From: Calditrichota bacterium
GTDB taxonomy: Bacteria > Calditrichota > Calditrichia > RBG-13-44-9
Length of the DNA stretch: 6,962 bases
Direction: 5' to 3'
Assembly: GCA_016934605.1 (NCBI GenBank)
Contig: JAFGSO010000267.1
Span: 1 to 6,962, forward strand
Position 1 is the first letter of the stretch. Each line of letters opens with the position of its first letter. The position numbers were made by a program, and so were the translations under genes. Of this stretch, positions 1 to 6,897 are shown piece by piece. The notes under the pieces are model-generated. The model was not told where the DNA came from, searched no databases, and saw nothing but the letters and a program-made list of their open reading frames with translations.

Positions 1-2072
1 ATCGTCGGTTTGTCGCCTGGTGAAAATTCACGGTACCATTTTATATCACGTCCGTCATAGGTTGCTGAATTATGGGTAAACTGGTCAACCAGATCTCCGG
101 CCAGGGTATAAATGCGGACTTCACAACTGGCTGGAAGATTATAGAAAACAATCCGCCTCTCCCGTTCAAAATTACCGTCCCAGACGGCATTTGCCCGGTA
201 AGGATTTGGATAAACCCCAACTTTTCGTTTTTCCGTCCTAGGCATGGGCGGAGTGCCGGGAGTAACCACAACCACATTCTCCAGTTTACTGCTCTCCAGA
301 CTGGGGAGATTTATTTTCAAGTCACCACTGTCGAATGCGGTAACAGTAAAAGCATACTGCCAGCCATTGTGAAGCTGATCAATTTCGAATCCATATTTAT
401 ATATTACCGTATCCAAGTTTCCGGTATCGGGATTTCTGGTGATTTCAATAACCGGTTCATCCAGCAGAATACTGTCCAGTCCGGTATCGTAAAAAAGGTT
501 GTCCTCTACATCATACTCACGGATCAGTTGCAGGTTACTTAGAATACCGGACGGTGAGCGATCGTCACCCAGGAATGAACGATAAATACGAAAACCTTCA
601 AAGTCCTGTTTCTTGGAAATCAAATCGATGGATTCTTCGGATCGAACGTCCCACATCAAACTCACTTTTCCGTCACCAGGAATAGCCTTCAGGCGGGGAG
701 GTGCGGGGGGCGTTGGGAGAATATAGCGATCCAGTTTGCCATTGGGAATCACATCCTCGGTAGAATCAGTTCCAACATAATCCAGAATTCCATTGCGGTT
801 TGAATCTTCGCCATAGTAGGCGCGATAGGCCCAGGCGGTATTTTCATAAAGATTCTTTTTCACGCGTTCACTGTCTCTCCGGTCGGGATCATCATTGTCA
901 CTGCCGAATTCTTTGGCACATACCATGGCAAATACCACATTAATTGAGGAATCCGGGGGAATTGATTCAAAAGGTCCGGTTGAAATCAGACTCATCCGGT
1001 TTCCGGGTTTCTGATAGACGTTTGCCCTGAAATAATTCTCGGAGATAGAGGACTCCATTCGGGCATATCTGCTGGCTTCATCAGTTGGTGCACGATCCTC
1101 ATCGGTATCTCCACCGGAGAAGAGCCACCATTGATGGGTTGTTTCCTGAGAATAGGTTCTGTCGGTTTTCAGCTGATCGGCGCCCAGAAAAGCCATAGCC
1201 ACATAACTGTTACTGAATCCCCGATCACCGCTGTGATCGTAACAATATACCAGCTGGAGTGAATCATTTGTGGTGTATCCTACCCCGGCGTACAGATAGA
1301 AGGGTGAACCAACCCGTGGGGGTGTAATATTGGTATTTCTGACCACGAGATCTGCCCACATTCCAACATATAAATCCTTCAGGGTATCCTTGCGGGCATT
1401 GTAACCTACATTGGTAACCGTATAGTTAAAGATTACAAAAGCATCCGCGAAGGGATAATTCCACGCATAGGTCTCCTGATGAACCGCTATACCAAGCGGT
1501 TGATGATACGGAATGGAAAAGCTCTTACCCGGAACAATGATATTTGTATCGGAATAGTCTGAGACAAAATCCTGGTGGCTGACGGCATTCGGTGAAAAAA
1601 ACTTGTTGTCCGGCAGGGAGGAGGATTCCGATACCCTATCCGTCAACTCGGCAGTGTTGGTGAATTCAAAATTCGCCATTGCACCTCCGAGACGGGGGAC
1701 GTTGAATGCACCGGTAGTAACCCGGGTTCCGGTAGGAGTTCTGGCTCCAACCCACAATCCGCCAACAAAGAGATGTTCGATCCCGGAGCCTTTGGGAAAC
1801 TCGCAGGAGGGTTGATCAATCGGCGTCTGTTCCTGAAATCCGTCACCGAAAAGACCATAGTTGGTAATGGTTATACCGATGTTTCCGGTTGAAGAAAATT
1901 TTCTATCATCATCTACCATCGGTTTGAGAATCCGTGAAAAATCTTCCTGATTTTGACTGTACAGAAATGTAAATGGATGAATGAAAATGCAAAAGATCAA
2001 ACAAGAAAGGAATAACCGGGGCAAAATTTGAAGGAATTCCTTCAGGACAAAACCTTGCTGTTCTGAATTCAT
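1..2072 (-). CDS. Secreted multidomain protein with FN3-like region and C-terminal FlgD/Ig-like (T9SS-type) module, 3' end missing
   Basis: The frame is open from an ATG at 2072 to the window edge: 690 codons with no stop, so the C-terminus lies outside. Residues 17-36 are a hydrophobic signal-peptide core, with likely cleavage near residues 39-40 (LYS-QNQ), so the product is exported. Residues 63-400 are a beta-rich region with no enzyme motif that I recognise (GNIGITITNYG at 63, HLFVGGLWVGA at 100). Residues 423-448 carry acidic EF-hand-like motifs (DSNRNGILD, then NGKLD). Residues about 455-595 look fibronectin-III-like, from a PTPPAPP linker through FEGFRIYRS (491) to AFTVTAFDSG (574). 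YPNPY at 621 and EVRIYTLAGDLV at 651 match the FlgD/Ig-like domain found at the end of type IX-secreted or surface proteins of FCB bacteria. About 40-60 residues are probably missing. The start is the only ATG downstream of the in-frame stop at 2114-2112, with a weak AGGA just upstream. Function is unknown; a surface or extracellular structural or adhesion role is inference. Confidence 0.85.
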   Translation of the reverse strand, partial: MNSEQQGFVLKEFLQILPRLFLSCLIFCIFIHPFTFLYSQNQEDFSRILKPMVDDDRKFSSTGNIGITITNYGLFGDGFQEQTPIDQPSCEFPKGSGIEHLFVGGLWVGARTPTGTRVTTGAFNVPRLGGAMANFEFTNTAELTDRVSESSSLPDNKFFSPNAVSHQDFVSDYSDTNIIVPGKSFSIPYHQPLGIAVHQETYAWNYPFADAFVIFNYTVTNVGYNARKDTLKDLYVGMWADLVVRNTNITPPRVGSPFYLYAGVGYTTNDSLQLVYCYDHSGDRGFSNSYVAMAFLGADQLKTDRTYSQETTHQWWLFSGGDTDEDRAPTDEASRYARMESSISENYFRANVYQKPGNRMSLISTGPFESIPPDSSINVVFAMVCAKEFGSDNDDPDRRDSERVKKNLYENTAWAYRAYYGEDSNRNGILDYVGTDSTEDVIPNGKLDRYILPTPPAPPRLKAIPGDGKVSLMWDVRSEESIDLISKKQDFEGFRIYRSFLGDDRSPSGILSNLQLIREYDVEDNLFYDTGLDSILLDEPVIEITRNPDTGNLDTVIYKYGFEIDQLHNGWQYAFTVTAFDSGDLKINLPSLESSKLENVVVVTPGTPPMPRTEKRKVGVYPNPYRANAVWDGNFERERRIVFYNLPASCEVRIYTLAGDLVDQFTHNSATYDGRDIKWYREFSPGDKPT

Positions 2073-2390
2073 ACGTCCTACATGGGAAATGGTGAGACTC
2101 TTTTTTTAATTTAGTTTTTTTGCAGAGAAATTCAGATCAAATTTCCCTTCCTGATGTGAAAGCAAGATACTATTCCCGAGGAAATGAATCAATAGAGAAA
2201 GAAGAAAATTGTTGCTCTGTTTTAACTATCGGAATAATAGAGGCTTACATCTTTAGAAGACCATTGTGGAGCTTTTCCGGGCAGAATTTTACATTCATTA
2301 TCCGGTGTGAAAGTTCAATTTGAAAAATTTAATTAATTGACAATTTTGGACAACTTTCCTAAATTTTTGCCACTATTGAGAAAAAAATAT
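2073..2390. other. Divergent AT-rich intergenic region
   Basis: This 318-bp gap separates the minus-strand secreted protein from the plus-strand HATPase, so it should hold both promoters. It has two T7 runs (2101-2107 and 2115-2121), which read as A-tracts in the leader of the minus-strand gene. It also has an AT-rich stretch near 2321-2340 with the palindrome AATTAATT. A TTG-initiated 67-codon frame (2120-2323) crosses it, but no recognisable protein or ribosome binding site supports it. I see no RNA gene or convincing hairpin here, and no clear minus-strand promoter. Confidence 0.6.
2337..2365 (+). promoter_or_regulatory. Candidate sigma-70-type promoter for the HATPase gene
   Basis: A perfect -35 hexamer TTGACA (2337-2342) is followed after 17 bp by TAAATT (2360-2365), which matches the -10 consensus at 4 of 6 positions. 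Transcription would start near 2372, about 19 nt before the ATG at 2391. This position argues against an in-frame TTG start at 2337, which would lie inside the -35 element. AT-rich DNA yields such matches by chance, so confidence is moderate. Confidence 0.4.
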
Positions 2391-2831
2391 ATGAAAAGCA
2401 GTCACAACATTCTCGGCCAGGAAAAACTCATCATCCCCAGCGATGTCAATCAGCTTCCCAGGATTGAGAATTTCTCACAGCATATCTCCGAAAAAGCCTC
2501 ACTAAACAAAGAAAAATCTGAAAACCTGGCCATTGTATTAACAGAGCTGGTCAATAACGCGATCCTCCACGGTAACAAGATGGAGGTGGGCAAAAAAGTA
2601 ACACTGATAGTTATTTATTTTTCAGATCGGGTTCAGATCACCGTAAAAGATGAGGGACGCGGCTTTGACCCTTCCCGGTTGAGCGATCCCCGTGATCCGG
2701 AAAATATCTGGAAAGAAACGGGCCGCGGTATTTTTCTGGTCAAGAACCTGATTGATGATGTTCAGTTTCATTCCACTCCGGATGGAATGGAAATTATTGT
2801 TACTGCCTACAAGAAAAACGGGGCGGACTGA
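2391..2831 (+). CDS. RsbW/SpoIIAB-type ATP-binding protein (HATPase_c anti-sigma/serine kinase family)
   Basis: A 146-residue cytosolic protein made almost entirely of a GHKL/HATPase_c fold. The N box is at residues 52-62 (ELVNNAILHGN, with the Mg-coordinating Asn in NN at 55-56). The G1 box is DEGRGFDP (87-94). The G2 box is GRGIFLVKNLID (111-122). These are the ATP-binding elements of RsbW, SpoIIAB and RsbT-like switch kinases, and the length suits that family (about 140-160). Family members bind a sigma factor or phosphorylate a STAS-domain antagonist; here the partner is unknown, because no sigma, STAS or PP2C gene is adjacent. The frame stays open upstream to a TTG at 2337, but ATG 2391 is preferred: it leaves room for the TTGACA promoter, and the 18 extra residues add nothing conserved. 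No clear Shine-Dalgarno is visible. A 167-bp gap separates it from the receptor gene, so co-transcription is uncertain. The class is clear, the specific role is not. Confidence 0.85.
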   Translation: MKSSHNILGQEKLIIPSDVNQLPRIENFSQHISEKASLNKEKSENLAIVLTELVNNAILHGNKMEVGKKVTLIVIYFSDRVQITVKDEGRGFDPSRLSDPRDPENIWKETGRGIFLVKNLIDDVQFHSTPDGMEIIVTAYKKNGAD

Positions 2832-2873
2832 GATGTTTCATCAGGTCAGTTTTGTGTATTTAAAGCAGGACTG

Positions 2874-2901
2874 GTTTTTTGAAAACATATCTTCAAAAAA
2901 C
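2874..2901. repeat. Perfect 10-bp inverted repeat with 8-nt loop
   Basis: The arm GTTTTTTGAA (2874-2883) and its exact complement TTCAAAAAAC (2892-2901) flank AACATATC. Two outer G-U wobbles could extend the RNA stem to 12 bp. The repeat lies 42 bp after the HATPase stop and about 100 bp before the receptor start. The stem is AT-rich and is not followed by a T run on either strand, so it is a poor classical terminator. It could be a weak terminator, an operator for a dimeric regulator of the receptor gene, or chance in AT-rich DNA. Confidence 0.5.
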
Positions 2902-2912
2902 TGTCACTAAAA

Positions 2913-2943
2913 TTTAACTGGCTTGTAATATGTTTGATACAAT
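2913..2943 (+). promoter_or_regulatory. Weak candidate promoter upstream of the TonB-dependent receptor
   Basis: TACAAT at 2938-2943 matches the -10 consensus at 5 of 6 positions. The region 13-25 bp upstream has only a poor -35 (TTTAAC at 2913). TATGTTTG at 2929-2936 overlaps and fits the Bacteroidetes-style -7 motif TAnnTTTG, but I see no convincing -33 partner. Either would give a leader of roughly 50 nt before the ATG at 2999. A TTGACA at 2943-2948 has no good -10 at normal spacing. Confidence 0.25.
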
Positions 2944-2988
2944 TGACACCCACTTTTTAAGCTGTTTTGTTTAACCTGAAACCCAAAC

Positions 2989-2994
2989 AGGAGG
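2989..2994 (+). promoter_or_regulatory. Strong Shine-Dalgarno of the receptor gene
   Basis: AGGAGG, continuing AG, sits 4 nt before the ATG at 2999. It is the only near-perfect ribosome binding site in the window; the other starts have weak or no Shine-Dalgarno. It fixes the receptor start and suggests high translation. Confidence 0.8.
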
Positions 2995-2998
2995 AGAT

Positions 2999-5695
2999 AT
3001 GAAAGGTATAATCACTACTCTAAGCGTTATTTTACTCCTTTTTTCTTTCCTTCAGGCAGGATCGATAAAAGGGGTAGTAAAAGATGCTGAAACCGGTGAC
3101 TTTTTGGTGGGAGCAAATGTTATCCTGGGTAAAACTATCCTGGGTACTACCACCGATGACGACGGTTTCTTCATTCTGGAAAATGTACCTATTGGTAAGT
3201 GGATGCTTCACGTTACCTACATCGGGTATATTGATGTGAACCGGGAAGTGCTGGTGGGGAATCAACCGGTTGATTTAACAATTACCATGGAGCCCACAGT
3301 TTTTCGTGGCAGTGAAGTTATTGTTGAAGTGAACAGGGCCGAGGAGCGCAAAACCCCGGTTACATTCTCCGAGGTCGGAGAAAGCGAAATCCAGCAAAGA
3401 TATGCCACGCAGGACGTACCGGATTTGCTGAAAACGGTGCCGGGAGTTTTTACCACCACGGCCGGATTGGGAGAATCCGCTATATTTATCCGCGGTTTCG
3501 ATGCGGAACGAATTCAGATTCTGATTAACGGCGTTCCGGTCAACGATCCGGAATCTCAGGTCGTTTACTGGTCCAACTGGACGGGTCTTTCCGGAAATGC
3601 TGCATCCATTCAGGTGCAGCGTGGTGTCGGTGCCTCGTTGCTGGGATCCGGGGCTTTCGGCGGATCGGTGAATATTGTGACTTCAAAATTTTCTCCACGT
3701 CCAAAAATGAATGTCCGAACATCCATCGCCGGATATTATACCACAGGTGGTTTCGATGATACCCGCCGTATTGCCGATGGAACCGGCGGCTCTCAGACTT
3801 ATAATCCTTTCAACCAGATCTGGTCCATCGATTATACCACCGGCTTGCTTCTGGATGGTAAATTGAATGTCTATCTGAAATATGAACGGAAATCGGGAGA
3901 TTATTATCTGGCAAATACTTATTATAACGGACATTCATTTTATCTGGGGCTTCAGAGTATACTTGGGCGCCATATTCTGACTTTCAATGCCCATGGCGCA
4001 CCGCAACGCCATTTCCAGGCCAGTGCCGCCCAGGATAAGGATCTTCTGGATCGACTGGGTCGTGAATACAACCGTTATAATCACCCCTATCAGGAAAATT
4101 ACTATTTTAAACCGCAGTTCGAACTGCACTGGGATTGGGCTATGTCCGATAAAGCCTATCTGAAAACCAACGCTTTTGTAACTTTCGGACGGGGAGGCGG
4201 CCGTTATCTGAGAAATGACTTCTTCGATGTAAATACCGGAGAGGTTGGATTCAAGGAAGTAAACGAATTCACTGACTGGCTAGAATTCGGACGCCATGCC
4301 AGATTTACCTACGACAATCTTGGTGTGGTTCTGGTAGGTTATGATCCGGTAAACAATACCTACACCTACGGATCCACCAGCGGAGAAGTGACCCGTTCCC
4401 GTATGCTTACAAGCAGCCAGTACAGTCACTCCTGGCGAAATGATTCGCAGAACGACCATAATCAGTTCGGTGTAAATACGGCTTATCAGAGACAGTTAAA
4501 TGAGTACCTGACATTCGTACTGGGTGGAGAAGCCCGTTACTGGAATGCACATCATTTTGCCCAGTCTTTTTATTTCCGGAAACTGAATTTAACCGACGGC
4601 AGCGTCAAAGAACTGGAAGAAGTCCAGCAGCGCTACGATTATGATGGTATTGTAACCAACCTTTCGGGATTTGGCAGACTGCTGATCAGCCCAATCCAGG
4701 ACCTGACAGTGATGCTGGATGGACAATATGCCAGTTACTCCTCCAAAGTCGAAGAAAATCCCATGAGGGTATACGATTTTGCTCTGGAAAGCTGGACTCC
4801 CTACACCTATCTTTCCACCAAGGACAAAAAGGATGCACAGGGTAATCCGCTCTTCCAGGACAGCGATTATGAACGTACCTTCAGCTTCTTTATGCCGAAA
4901 GTGGGTGCAAACTATAACCTGTCCAAAAAACTGAATGTTTTTGCCAACTACAGCATTTCCAAGAAAGAGCCGAAAGTAGGCGACTGGTATGCCCGCGATA
5001 ACGGACCCGGAGTGAATCAACTGGAAGGGCAGGAGCTGAAAGAAGAAACACTCACAAACATTGAAGTCGGAGCCGGATATCAGTCCAGATTCATTGGAGC
5101 AAAAGCCAATTTCTATATCATGAATTTTGATGATAAAATTGAGTCTGTTCTGGACCAGTCCGATAACCGCATTACTATTAATGCCGGCAAAGCCCGCTTC
5201 ACAGGCGTGGAATTGCAGACAAGTGCACGCTACCGCCGGTATGATGCTCTGCTGACAGTCACTTATTCGCAAAATCGCTGGCAGGAAATGAACGTAAAGG
5301 AAATCTTCGGGATCCCGTCGGAAGATGTGGTGGATAAAGTAGTTCCTTTCTTTCCGGAGAGGATGATTCATGCGGAAGTCGGTTATAATTTCGGGCCATT
5401 CCGCATCGGTCTGGGAACATCGTACTGGGATGAATACTACGGTAATTATGACAACACCGCATCCCTGCCGGCATATTTCTCGCTGGATGCCATGGTAAAT
5501 TATACCTTCAACATTGGCGGTACCGACGTGGATATGCGCCTGAATCTGAATAATATCACCAGCCGGGAAAATTTCATGGAAGCAGCCTGGTCAAGTGATT
5601 TCAACCGGAATGATGCACTGGTCGGATTATACCGGATGTATGTTGTTCAGGGACCGCTGTTCCATTCATTCTTTACCACACAAATTTCGCTGTAA
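2999..5695 (+). CDS. TonB-dependent outer-membrane receptor with N-terminal CarboxypepD_reg-like domain
   Basis: A complete 898-residue receptor of the family that imports large or scarce ligands across the outer membrane using TonB-ExbBD energy. Residues 1-20 are a signal peptide (hydrophobic core 5-19, likely cleavage LQA-GS). Residues 22-97 form a carboxypeptidase-regulatory-like beta-sandwich (IKGVVKDAETGDFLVGANV, then TTDDDGFFILENVPIG). EVIVEV at 106-111 is a possible TonB box. Residues about 116-228 form the plug, with DLLKTVPGV (142), IFIRGF (162), INGVPVNDPE (176) and GGSVNIVTS (221). The rest is the beta-barrel, rich in aromatic and Asn/Asp residues, with late strands such as VGANYNLSKKLNVFANYS and a terminal FFTTQISL. 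The ligand cannot be told from sequence. No SusD-like partner follows; a terminator comes 28 bp after the stop, so the gene ends its transcript. The final residue is Leu rather than the aromatic common in such barrels. The ATG follows AGGAGG at 4 nt. Confidence 0.95.
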   Translation: MKGIITTLSVILLLFSFLQAGSIKGVVKDAETGDFLVGANVILGKTILGTTTDDDGFFILENVPIGKWMLHVTYIGYIDVNREVLVGNQPVDLTITMEPTVFRGSEVIVEVNRAEERKTPVTFSEVGESEIQQRYATQDVPDLLKTVPGVFTTTAGLGESAIFIRGFDAERIQILINGVPVNDPESQVVYWSNWTGLSGNAASIQVQRGVGASLLGSGAFGGSVNIVTSKFSPRPKMNVRTSIAGYYTTGGFDDTRRIADGTGGSQTYNPFNQIWSIDYTTGLLLDGKLNVYLKYERKSGDYYLANTYYNGHSFYLGLQSILGRHILTFNAHGAPQRHFQASAAQDKDLLDRLGREYNRYNHPYQENYYFKPQFELHWDWAMSDKAYLKTNAFVTFGRGGGRYLRNDFFDVNTGEVGFKEVNEFTDWLEFGRHARFTYDNLGVVLVGYDPVNNTYTYGSTSGEVTRSRMLTSSQYSHSWRNDSQNDHNQFGVNTAYQRQLNEYLTFVLGGEARYWNAHHFAQSFYFRKLNLTDGSVKELEEVQQRYDYDGIVTNLSGFGRLLISPIQDLTVMLDGQYASYSSKVEENPMRVYDFALESWTPYTYLSTKDKKDAQGNPLFQDSDYERTFSFFMPKVGANYNLSKKLNVFANYSISKKEPKVGDWYARDNGPGVNQLEGQELKEETLTNIEVGAGYQSRFIGAKANFYIMNFDDKIESVLDQSDNRITINAGKARFTGVELQTSARYRRYDALLTVTYSQNRWQEMNVKEIFGIPSEDVVDKVVPFFPERMIHAEVGYNFGPFRIGLGTSYWDEYYGNYDNTASLPAYFSLDAMVNYTFNIGGTDVDMRLNLNNITSRENFMEAAWSSDFNRNDALVGLYRMYVVQGPLFHSFFTTQISL

Positions 5696-5723
5696 TCTGC
5701 ATCATCAGACGTTTTAATTTCAG

Positions 5724-5752
5724 AAGGGGAGTCAATTAGACTCTCCTTTTCT
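5724..5752 (+). terminator. Rho-independent terminator of the receptor gene
   Basis: The stem AAGGGGAGTC / GACTCTCCTT (arms 5724-5733 and 5739-5748, one G-U pair) closes a 5-nt AATTA loop, and TTTTCT follows from 5747. It starts 28 bp after the receptor stop codon at 5693-5695 and just before the aldolase promoter, so it separates the two transcription units. Confidence 0.85.
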
Positions 5753-5780
5753 AATTTTAACAGTTTTCTGCTCATCCAAC

Positions 5781-5812
5781 TTGCGAATCACTTGCATTTA
5801 TTTTGGTATAAT
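5781..5812 (+). promoter_or_regulatory. Extended -10 promoter for the threonine aldolase unit
   Basis: A perfect TATAAT at 5807-5812 is preceded by TGG at 5804-5806, giving the extended -10 form TGnTATAAT. The best -35 is TTGCGA (5781-5786) at a long 20-bp spacing, which an extended -10 can tolerate. The predicted transcription start near 5819 leaves about 27 nt before the ATG at 5846. This is the strongest promoter match in the window, and it lies directly after the terminator. Confidence 0.6.
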
Positions 5813-5845
5813 GCTAATTTTGGGTTCCATATAACTGGGCTGAAA

Positions 5846-6883
5846 ATGATTGATCTGAGAAGCGATACCATTACCAGACCGACTCCTGAGATGCGCGAAG
5901 TGATGCGGAACGCAGAAGTAGGCGATGATGTTTTCAGTGAAGATCCCACAATAAACCGTCTGCAGGATATGATTACCGAAATCACCGGGAAGGAGGCCTC
6001 TCTTTTTGTGGCCAGCGGGACCATGGGGAATCAGGTATGTATTAATACCCATACCCGTCCAGGTAATGAAATTATACTGGAACGCAATGCCCACATTTTT
6101 AATTATGAAAGCGGAGCTCCGGCTCTACTTTCAGGCGTACAGGTACTACCCATCGCAGGGACCAACGGGAGTTTTACACTGGAGCAGGTGCAGGAAGTAA
6201 TCAGACCTCAAAATGTTCATCATCCCAAAACTGCGCTGATCTGTATTGAAAACACCCACAATCGTGCCGGCGGGACAATTTTCCCTTATGTGGAAATGCA
6301 AAAAATATGGGAATTCGCAAAATCTGCGGGAATCCGCTTGCACCTGGATGGTGCCAGGTTGTGGAATGCCTCAGCATCCACAGGAATCTCTATTCGCGAC
6401 TACTGTGAATTGTGCGATTCGGTATCGCTATGCTTCTCTAAAGGTCTGGGAGCACCGGTCGGTTCAATTATTGCCGGCAGCAGACAGTTTATTGAATCGG
6501 CCCGTTATTACCGCAAAGTATACGGCGGTGGGATGCGTCAGGCCGGGATCCTGGCTGCAGCGGCCATATATGCACTGGAAAATAATCGTTCCCGATTACC
6601 GGAAGACCATCGCCGGGCCCGGATACTTGCTGATGCCATCGCTAAAATTCCTCAAATCGACTTCGATCCTGCAACCGTCCAGTCAAATATTGTCATCTTT
6701 AATGTCAGAAATACCGGTTACACCGGGCAAGATGTATTAGATCTTCTTCTGAAAAGGGAAATCCGTATGCTCACCTTTGCGGGTACTAAAATCCGCGCTG
6801 TGACTCATCTTCATATCAGTGACGATGATATTCACTATACAGTAGAAGCACTTGGTGAAATTTTTAAAACATCACAAAAATAA
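5846..6883 (+). CDS. ltaE: Low-specificity L-threonine aldolase (PLP-dependent)
   Basis: A 345-residue fold-type I PLP enzyme, the usual length for threonine aldolases, which cleave L-threonine or L-allo-threonine to glycine and acetaldehyde in the cytosol. The family landmarks are all present: the N-terminal MIDLRSDT with Ser6, the GDDVFSEDPT segment (26-35), the ASGTMGNQ phosphate-binding loop (56-63), His83 expected to stack on the PLP ring, Asp168 and Arg171 in HLDGARLWNA, Lys199 as the Schiff-base lysine in FSKGLGAPVGS, and Arg317 in KIRAVTHLHIS for the substrate carboxylate. Nothing essential is missing. The frame continues upstream to a TTG at 5792, but ATG 5846 is chosen: it begins exactly at the conserved MIDLRSDT, and the upstream codons overlap the TATAAT promoter. 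No strong Shine-Dalgarno is visible. The next gene starts 14 nt after the stop, implying co-transcription. Stereochemical preference (L versus L-allo) cannot be read from sequence. Confidence 0.95.
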   Translation: MIDLRSDTITRPTPEMREVMRNAEVGDDVFSEDPTINRLQDMITEITGKEASLFVASGTMGNQVCINTHTRPGNEIILERNAHIFNYESGAPALLSGVQVLPIAGTNGSFTLEQVQEVIRPQNVHHPKTALICIENTHNRAGGTIFPYVEMQKIWEFAKSAGIRLHLDGARLWNASASTGISIRDYCELCDSVSLCFSKGLGAPVGSIIAGSRQFIESARYYRKVYGGGMRQAGILAAAAIYALENNRSRLPEDHRRARILADAIAKIPQIDFDPATVQSNIVIFNVRNTGYTGQDVLDLLLKREIRMLTFAGTKIRAVTHLHISDDDIHYTVEALGEIFKTSQK

Positions 6884-6897
6884 AGAACTATGGCACT

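Noticed and set aside
72..542. Plus-strand 156-codon open frame
   Set aside because: It lies antisense inside the minus-strand secreted protein, whose reading frame gives recognisable FlgD/Ig-like and FN3-like motifs over the same bases. The plus-strand translation shows no family motif.
2101..2121. T7 runs resembling a terminator tail
   Set aside because: No stable GC stem precedes them and no plus-strand gene ends upstream; they are simple A/T tracts in the divergent spacer.
2120..2323. 67-codon plus-strand frame in the divergent intergenic region
   Set aside because: It starts at TTG, has no ribosome binding site and no recognisable domain, and its composition looks like translated AT-rich spacer.
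2337..2390. 18-codon N-terminal extension of the HATPase from TTG
   Set aside because: The TTG coincides with a TTGACA -35 hexamer, and an ATG at 2391 places the conserved HATPase domain at the usual distance from the N-terminus.
4589..5371. Minus-strand 260-codon open frame antisense to the receptor
   Set aside because: The opposite strand encodes a continuous beta-barrel of a well-supported TonB receptor. The antisense translation is Cys/His/Ile-rich without motif or ribosome binding site.
6246..6740. Plus-strand 164-codon frame inside the aldolase gene
   Set aside because: It is an out-of-frame shadow of the threonine aldolase, which has all its catalytic residues in the main frame.
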